From: an uncultured beta proteobacterium
Lineage (GTDB): Bacteria; Pseudomonadota; Gammaproteobacteria; Burkholderiales; Rhodocyclaceae
Direction: 5' to 3'
Length of the DNA stretch: 5,370 bases
Assembly: GCA_903932755.1 (NCBI GenBank)
Contig: CAIZHL010000567.1
Span: 1-5,370, forward strand
Shown: piece after piece, positions 1-4,192 of the stretch
How positions within the stretch are numbered: position 1 is the stretch's first letter
Layout: each line of letters starts with the position of its first letter
Program-made: the position numbers and the translations under genes
The notes under the pieces: model-generated
The model's input: only the letters and a program-made list of their open reading frames with translations
What the model was told of the DNA's origin: nothing
Databases searched by the model: none

Positions 1-165
1 AGACCCCGGTGGCGCTGGCCGCGGCGCTGGAGAATATGGAGGCGGGGGTCCTCAACACGGTCCTGGTCGTGGCGCCCAACGAGGCGGTAGCCGGGATCTG
101 GTCGGAACGTGCCAGATGGATCGGGATCAATGACAAGACCGAACTCCCTTGGAAAGGCGAAGGCG
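1..165 (+). other. Unassigned open frame at window edge, upstream of the oxidase fragment
   Basis: Reading from base 3, the plus strand stays open from the window edge. Codons up to about base 100 have the G/C-rich third positions expected of a real gene here, and third positions become less G/C-biased from about 100 to 165. The encoded peptide (containing ENMEAGVLNTVLVV and then GINDKTELP) is not one I recognise. The segment GINDKTELP resembles what heme-copper oxidases often carry just before the helix-X AHYHG motif. That motif follows at 163-177, but in another frame. This stretch may therefore be the upstream part of the oxidase gene displaced by an indel, or the end of an unrelated gene joined by rearrangement or misassembly. 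The frame runs on to 509 as a shadow of the oxidase fragment, and that part should be ignored. Confidence 0.3.
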
Positions 166-498
166 CACTACCACGGCTCCACGGTCGGCGTGACGCTGGC
201 CTTCATGGGCCTGGCCTACGTGCTGCTGCCGCAACTGGGTTTCGGCGCGGTGGAGGGACGCATGGCGCGCTGGCAGCCTTACGTTTACGGCGGCGGCCAA
301 CTGATCCACATCCTCGGCCTGGCCTGGTCGGGCGGCTACGGCGTACAGCGCAAGGTGGCCGGCGCCGAGCAGGCGCTGACCACGCTGCCGCAGAAAATCG
401 GCATGGGCATGATGGGCGCCGGCGGCCTGATAGCCGTTATCGGCGGCATCATGTTCGTGCTGGTCTGCCTCAAGGTCATGATGCGGTGGAAGAGATGA
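109..498 (+). CDS. Heme-copper oxidase subunit I-like protein, C-terminal fragment (5' part missing or frameshifted)
   Basis: This frame encodes the last three transmembrane helices of a heme-copper terminal oxidase subunit I, the membrane subunit that reduces oxygen at a heme/copper centre. The motif A-H-Y-H-G (His codons at 166-168 and 172-174) matches helix X, whose two histidines ligate the high-spin and low-spin hemes in this family. Hydrophobic segments follow at about residues 24-42, 60-78 and 98-125 of the open frame, with the family-like phrase GLAWSGGYGVQRKVAG between the last two. A complete subunit I has about 12 helices and roughly 450-550 residues, and the copper-B ligands of helices VI and VII are not here. 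The frame has a TAG at 88-90, and the GTG at 109 is only the first possible start after it. The residues before AHYHG (about 109-162) do not look like oxidase sequence. It is either a pseudogene or remnant, a frameshifted gene, or an assembly join. The family call is fairly secure; functionality is doubtful. Confidence 0.6.
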   Translation: MPDGSGSMTRPNSLGKAKAHYHGSTVGVTLAFMGLAYVLLPQLGFGAVEGRMARWQPYVYGGGQLIHILGLAWSGGYGVQRKVAGAEQALTTLPQKIGMGMMGAGGLIAVIGGIMFVLVCLKVMMRWKR

Positions 499-510
499 CC
501 TTCAGCTGAT

Positions 511-533
511 TGTCCGGGGAGTCGCCCAGGACA
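511..533 (+). terminator. Hairpin after the oxidase fragment (weak terminator or mRNA-stabilising stem)
   Basis: TGTCC (511-515) pairs with GGACA (529-533) and GGG (516-518) with CCC (525-527), leaving A528 bulged and a six-base loop. The stem starts 13 bases after the oxidase stop codon and lies before the STAS gene. No T-run follows, so it is not a classical intrinsic terminator. It could protect or attenuate transcript ends. Confidence 0.3.
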
Positions 534-576
534 TATCCGTGCATGCGAGAATGCTGCGGTCCCGTTCCATAACCAC

Positions 577-583
577 AAGGAGG
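577..583 (+). promoter_or_regulatory. Strong Shine-Dalgarno site of the STAS gene
   Basis: AAGGAGG sits six bases upstream of the ATG at 590. It is a near-perfect anti-16S match at ideal spacing. It decides the start codon, ruling out the in-frame GTG at 539, which has no comparable site. The upstream gap (499-576) holds no convincing sigma-70 promoter. Confidence 0.85.
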
Positions 584-589
584 AGCATC

Positions 590-937
590 ATGCCCACCGT
601 TTCCAGCAAAGACATCAGTCCCGCCTTGCGTCTCATCACCATTTCCGAGCGCCTTGACCTGCAAGGGACGGAGAAGATCGAACAGTCGTTTCTCGCTCTG
701 GCAAAGACCGGACAGCAGAACGTCGTGGTCGATATTGCGGATGTGACCTTTCTCTCCTCCGTCGGGATCCGCATGTTGATTGCGAGCGGCAAGGCGCTCA
801 AGGAAACGGGGGGACGCATGACGCTGGTGGTGGGCCACAATGCCGCTGCGATCAAGACCTTGAAGATGACCTGTGTCGACGCAATCTTGCCGATGTTCGA
901 GAAGTTCGCAGAGGCCGAGGCGGCACTGAAGTCCTGA
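590..937 (+). CDS. STAS-domain anti-sigma factor antagonist (SpoIIAA/RsbV-like), 115 aa
   Basis: This is a single small STAS domain, the usual length of SpoIIAA/RsbV-type antagonists. In that family the unphosphorylated form binds an anti-sigma kinase and releases its target; the kinase phosphorylates a serine to switch it off and a PP2C phosphatase resets it. The diagnostic core is VVVDIADVTFLSSVGIRMLI (residues 45-64): a hydrophobic strand followed by the loop and helix that normally carry D-S-S/T-G. Here the loop reads L-S-S-V-G, with candidate phospho-acceptors Ser56 and Ser57. A second conserved strand follows at MTLVVG (77-82). The protein is cytoplasmic with no signal peptide. The start is fixed by the AAGGAGG site. 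Only seven bases separate its stop from the next gene, which encodes matching kinase and phosphatase domains, so the two are almost certainly co-transcribed and act on each other. No sigma factor is adjacent, so the final output is unknown. Confidence 0.88.
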   Translation: MPTVSSKDISPALRLITISERLDLQGTEKIEQSFLALAKTGQQNVVVDIADVTFLSSVGIRMLIASGKALKETGGRMTLVVGHNAAAIKTLKMTCVDAILPMFEKFAEAEAALKS

Positions 938-944
938 TCCGGAT

Positions 945-2726
945 ATGCCAACCGGGACTTCAGCCGAAGTCTGTTCGCTGGCCATCAGGGCCGACCTGCT
1001 CGAGTTCCGTCGGGCGTCGGCATGGCTTGAAGAGACCGGTAGCAAGCTGGCCGTGCCCGCCGCAGACATTGCGCGGCTCGATCTCTGCCTGAACGAAGCC
1101 CTGGCCAACGTGTTGAATCACGGCGGGGCCGGAGGCGTGCAAGCAGGCATCGGCCTCGGCTTGAAACTGTTGCAGAACGGTGGCAACCACACGGCGCAAC
1201 TGACCGTTACGGATGGCGGGACGCGCTTCAACCCGCTCGATCACGTCACCCGTCCCCGCCCCGCAAGCATTGAAGATGCGGAACCCGGGGGCTTGGGCAT
1301 CGCGATGATGCGCATCCACTCCGACACCCTGAATTACGAGTATCTCGACGGGCGGAATCAACTCGAGTTTTCGGTAAGCTGGCAATCCGCAGCAGCGGAC
1401 CCGGAGCCCCGGCCCGCTGGCTTTCAGATGCAACCGTTCAGGCGCGGTCCTGACCGGCGACTGAAGGACGGTGAGACCGGTGAGATCGGTCAAATTGATG
1501 CCCTTGCCGCAGGCGAAACCGCCCCGCGGCGCGTCGAGCGCAGAACCCTGGGCATCCGCTGGATTCCGCTGTTTCGGGGCGTTGATGAAGCCGCCATCCA
1601 TCAGGCCCTGGAAGACACCGAGGTCGTGTTGCTGCCTGCCGGGACGCCCCTGCTCAAGCCCGGCGAACACAACCAGAGCGTGTTCATCCTGCTGTCCGGT
1701 GATGTCGCAGCCAGCCTCGACAACAATCTCAGCCCCCATGCCGCAATTCCGATCGCACCGGGCCAGTGCATCGGGGAACTTTCAGCGATCGACGGAAAAT
1801 CGGCGTCTGCCCTGGTGCTGGCGTTGACCGATGCGCGGGTGCTCAAGCTGTCGAAGGATGTATTCTGGAACCGGCTCATGGCCCTGCCGGGCGTCGCCGG
1901 CAACCTGATGATCGCGCTCACGGAGCGCATGCGCAGCACCAACGAACTGGCCCTCAAGGCCCAGCGCGAACAACTCGAACTGATCCACCTGCGCAAAGAG
2001 CTCGATGTCGCGCGGCAGTTGCAGATCAGCATGGTGCCCCTGCAGCGGCCGATGTTTCCCGCGCGCCAGGACATCGAGGTATGCGGTTTCATGGAGCCGG
2101 CGTCAAGCGTCGGCGGCGACCTGTTCGATGCCTTCTTCATCACCCCCCGACGCTTGTTTTTTTGCATCGGCGACGTCGCCGGCCACGGTGTGGCGTCGGC
2201 ACTGTTCATGGCCCGCACCATCGGCCTGATGCGGGTCCTGGCGATGAGTACCGGTGAGCCCGATCGCTTGCTGACCGAACTCAACGACCGCCTTTGCATC
2301 GGCAATGACACCAATATTTTCGTCACCCTGTTCTGCGGCATGCTCGACACGGACACGGGAGAATTGATTTATTCCAACGGCGGCCACTGTCCGCCTGTGC
2401 TGCGCAAGGGCGGGGTCAGCGCGCCACTGCCGCTGCCGAGGGGACCCCTGATCGGCGCCTTCGAGGGCATGGAATTCCTGACCCTGGGCGTGACACTCGA
2501 GCCCGGCGATACCCTGTTCTGCTACACCGATGGCGTCACCGAAGCGCAGACACCGGCCGGCGAGGAGTTCAGTGACGAGCGTTGCCTGCCTTTGCTCGAT
2601 TCGCTGGGTAATTTGCCCTTGCCGGAAATGCTGGATGCCCTGCGTCGCGAGGTCGGCGCGTTCACCGGTACCGCCATGCTCGACGACGACTGCACGATGC
2701 TCGCGCTGCGCCGTCCGGCACGGTAG
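945..2726 (+). CDS. Fusion regulator: RsbW-like kinase, cNMP-binding-like domain, SpoIIE/RsbU PP2C phosphatase (593 aa)
   Basis: Three domains are readable. Residues ~8-147 form an RsbW/SpoIIAB-type HATPase: N-box LCLNEALANVLNHG with Glu51, Asn55 and His59, then the ATP-lid motifs VTDGG (88-92) and GGLGIAMMR (115-123). Residues ~205-305 resemble a CRP-type cyclic-nucleotide-binding fold, with VFILLSGDV (246-254) and GELSAIDGKSASA (277-289). The usual cassette arginine is replaced by Ala287. A probable coiled coil (~325-362) leads to a SpoIIE-type PP2C phosphatase (~370-590) with all metal-binding motifs: GGDLFD (390-395), GDVAGHG (409-415), YTDGVTEA (527-534) and DDDCTM (580-585). By family knowledge the HATPase phosphorylates a STAS antagonist or binds a sigma factor, and the PP2C dephosphorylates the antagonist. 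Here both activities sit in one cytoplasmic chain, probably acting on the STAS protein encoded seven bases upstream. The middle domain may sense a ligand and bias one activity. The ATG at 945 has no good ribosome site, suggesting translational coupling. Domain assignment is secure; signal and output are unknown. Confidence 0.9.
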   Translation: MPTGTSAEVCSLAIRADLLEFRRASAWLEETGSKLAVPAADIARLDLCLNEALANVLNHGGAGGVQAGIGLGLKLLQNGGNHTAQLTVTDGGTRFNPLDHVTRPRPASIEDAEPGGLGIAMMRIHSDTLNYEYLDGRNQLEFSVSWQSAAADPEPRPAGFQMQPFRRGPDRRLKDGETGEIGQIDALAAGETAPRRVERRTLGIRWIPLFRGVDEAAIHQALEDTEVVLLPAGTPLLKPGEHNQSVFILLSGDVAASLDNNLSPHAAIPIAPGQCIGELSAIDGKSASALVLALTDARVLKLSKDVFWNRLMALPGVAGNLMIALTERMRSTNELALKAQREQLELIHLRKELDVARQLQISMVPLQRPMFPARQDIEVCGFMEPASSVGGDLFDAFFITPRRLFFCIGDVAGHGVASALFMARTIGLMRVLAMSTGEPDRLLTELNDRLCIGNDTNIFVTLFCGMLDTDTGELIYSNGGHCPPVLRKGGVSAPLPLPRGPLIGAFEGMEFLTLGVTLEPGDTLFCYTDGVTEAQTPAGEEFSDERCLPLLDSLGNLPLPEMLDALRREVGAFTGTAMLDDDCTMLALRRPAR

Positions 2727-2732
2727 CTGCCC

Positions 2733-2768
2733 GTGTCAGGCGTCCAGCCGTCAGACGATTACTGACAC
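2733..2768 (+). repeat. Inverted repeat between the phosphatase and esterase genes
   Basis: GTGTCAG (2733-2739) and CTGACAC (2762-2768) form a perfect seven-base inverted repeat separated by 22 bases. A second GTCAG (2750-2754) can pair with the same CTGAC (2762-2766) across a seven-base loop, giving two mutually exclusive stems. No T-run follows. It lies between the phosphatase stop and the esterase ribosome site and could be a weak terminator, an operator or chance. Confidence 0.25.
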
Positions 2769-2786
2769 TCCGACCAGGACCAAGCC

Positions 2787-3476
2787 ATGGATGACCTGCT
2801 GCCCGCCATTGAAATCGAGACCGCCGCCATGCCGCGGTATTCCGTCATCTGGCTGCACGGCTTGGGCGCCGACGGTTCGGATTTCGAGTCGGTGGTGCCG
2901 GAACTGGGACTGGCTGGCGGGCCCGGCGTGCGCTTCGTCTTTCCGCATGCGCCGCAAATTCCGGTGACCTGCAACGGCGGCTACGTGATGCCGGCCTGGT
3001 ATGACATCGTGTCGCTCGACGCCGACAGTCGCGAGGTGGACGCAGCCGGCGTCATCGCTTCGCGGCAGGCAATCCGGCGCCTCATCGAACGCGAGAATCA
3101 ACGCGGCGTTCCTTGCGCGCGGATTTTCGTGGCGGGCTTTTCGCAGGGCGGGGCGGTGGCCTACGTCACGGCCCTGACCCATGCCGAATCGCTGGCCGGC
3201 GTGATCGCGCTGTCGACCTACATCCCCACCCCGGCGCTGCTGGAAACCGAAGCGACGGGGGCCAACCGGGCCGTGCCGATATTCGCCGCGCATGGCGAGG
3301 ACGACGATGTGGTTTCGCCCGAACTGGGGATACGCGCGCGGGATTTCCTGATCCGGCAGGGCTATGGCGTCGAGTGGCACGAATACCCGATGCCGCATTC
3401 CGTCTGCCTTGAGGAAGTGCAGGAAATCGGGCGCTGGCTCGGGGCCAGGATGGCGTCGTCAGAAGGCGCTGCCTGA
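2787..3476 (+). CDS. Carboxylesterase / acyl-protein thioesterase-family alpha/beta hydrolase, 229 aa
   Basis: The protein hydrolyses ester or thioester bonds, and by family its substrates are short-chain carboxylesters, lysophospholipids or acylated proteins. All expected elements of the phospholipase/carboxylesterase group are visible. The oxyanion-hole segment is WLHGLGADG (22-30), the nucleophile elbow GFSQGG has Ser119, the acid is in HGEDDDVV (169-176, probably Asp173), and the histidine is in PMPHSV (His204). The length matches the usual 215-230 residues. There is no signal peptide, so it is cytoplasmic. AGGA at 2776-2779 lies seven bases before the ATG at 2787; Met15 (ATG at 2829) is an alternative start just before the first beta strand. 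It follows the phosphatase gene by 60 bases on the same strand, possibly in the same transcript, but I see no functional link. It converges with the nuclease gene, leaving an 18-base gap to that gene's original stop. Physiological substrate cannot be read from sequence. Confidence 0.92.
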   Translation: MDDLLPAIEIETAAMPRYSVIWLHGLGADGSDFESVVPELGLAGGPGVRFVFPHAPQIPVTCNGGYVMPAWYDIVSLDADSREVDAAGVIASRQAIRRLIERENQRGVPCARIFVAGFSQGGAVAYVTALTHAESLAGVIALSTYIPTPALLETEATGANRAVPIFAAHGEDDDVVSPELGIRARDFLIRQGYGVEWHEYPMPHSVCLEEVQEIGRWLGARMASSEGAA

Positions 3477-3494
3477 CACCCGACGCGGATTCCC

Positions 3495-4052
3495 TCAGCG
3501 GCGCGCGAAAATTTCCGGTGCGGTAAAGAGTCCGGCCACCACCTGGTTTTTCTTTCGCCACTCCCACGGCGGCATCGGCGCCGGGTCCTGCCACAGGCCG
3601 ATGCGGCGGGCCTTGGCATCGAACTCGGCATACTAGTAGTAGCCCTGGTCCGAGAGCGACTGCTCGCGCCGGGTTTCCCTGTCCCACCAGGCCAGGCCGG
3701 CTTCGAGCTGGGCCAATCCGGCATCGAGTGTCTTGCTGCAGGTCGCGCAGGGCGGACTGAGCAGGGTCAGTTTGCCGACGATGCGGCCGTAGCGATCCTG
3801 TTTGCGCCATTCCACTTTGACCGCCTTGTCCAGCACCATGTCGGACAGGTGCTGCTTCGATTCCTTGCTCCAGGGTTGCCGCGCTTCGGGCGCATCGATG
3901 GCGGCCAGACGAACCTTGTGCCGCACCCCGGCATTGTCGGCGACGGTGACGGTGGCGCCGTCGCTGACCTCGCTGACCCGGCCCGAAAGCGTATCCGCCA
4001 GGAGTGGCGCGGCCTGGAGCAGCACACCGAGAATCAGCAGATGACGGACCAT
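3495..4052 (-). pseudogene. Exported thermonuclease (SNase-like) interrupted by an in-frame TAG
   Basis: The first 139 codons (4052 down to a TAG at 3635-3633) encode a signal peptide (hydrophobic to about residue 19, likely cleavage after LLA) and most of a Staphylococcus-nuclease fold. Visible motifs are VRLAAIDAPEA (47-57; Arg48 and Glu56 match the catalytic Arg35 and Glu43 of staphylococcal nuclease), DRYGR (86-90; Arg90 matches Arg87), and the CATC / LAQLEAGLAWW segment. The frame then stops at YY-TAG. Beyond the TAG it continues for 45 sense codons, beginning YAEFDAKARRIGLWQDP and including PPWEWR, to a TGA at 3497-3495. That is the usual family C-terminus, so the unbroken gene would give about 185 residues. 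A change from GAG or CAG to TAG would explain it. The metal-ligand motif DGDT reads D-G-A-T (Ala33 for Asp21), a further sign of altered or lost activity. The ATG at 4052 lacks a clear ribosome site. Readthrough or a base-calling error cannot be excluded. Confidence 0.75.
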
Positions 4053-4147
4053 GGCAAGGGGCGGTCGGGCGTTTCGCGAATTCGCAGCCTACCGCATTTG
4101 TCGCAGGACGGCACTGCTGCCGGCGCAGCCCGCGGCGACCTGCGGCC

Positions 4148-4176
4148 AAAAAGTCGGCGCTGGCGATACGGCGCCG
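4148..4176 (-). terminator. Rho-independent terminator of the flavoprotein reductase gene
   Basis: Read on the minus strand, CGGCGC (4176-4171), a ten-base loop and GCGCCG (4160-4155) form a six-base all-GC stem. It is followed two bases later by five T residues (4152-4148). It begins 16 bases after the reductase stop codon and ends about 95 bases before the nuclease start. This suggests the nuclease gene is not simply read through from the reductase. The stem is short, so efficiency is uncertain. Confidence 0.55.
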
Positions 4177-4192
4177 GCGGGTATGGAAGGCG

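Noticed and set aside
510..537. Sigma-70 promoter TTGTCC / CATATC upstream of the STAS gene
   Set aside because: The boxes match consensus at only four and three positions and overlap the hairpin, so support is too weak to call.
539..589. GTG start at 539 extending the STAS protein by 17 residues
   Set aside because: No ribosome site precedes 539, the added residues are not STAS-like, and the ATG at 590 has a strong AAGGAGG at ideal spacing.
2157..2163. Run of seven T residues as a possible frameshift or slippage site
   Set aside because: It encodes Leu-Phe-Phe just before the conserved phosphatase motif GDVAGHG, and the frame is intact on both sides.
960..2356. Two long minus-strand open frames (960-1739 and 1601-2356)
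   Set aside because: Both lie opposite the fusion regulator, whose plus-strand frame carries every expected motif; the antisense peptides show no domain.
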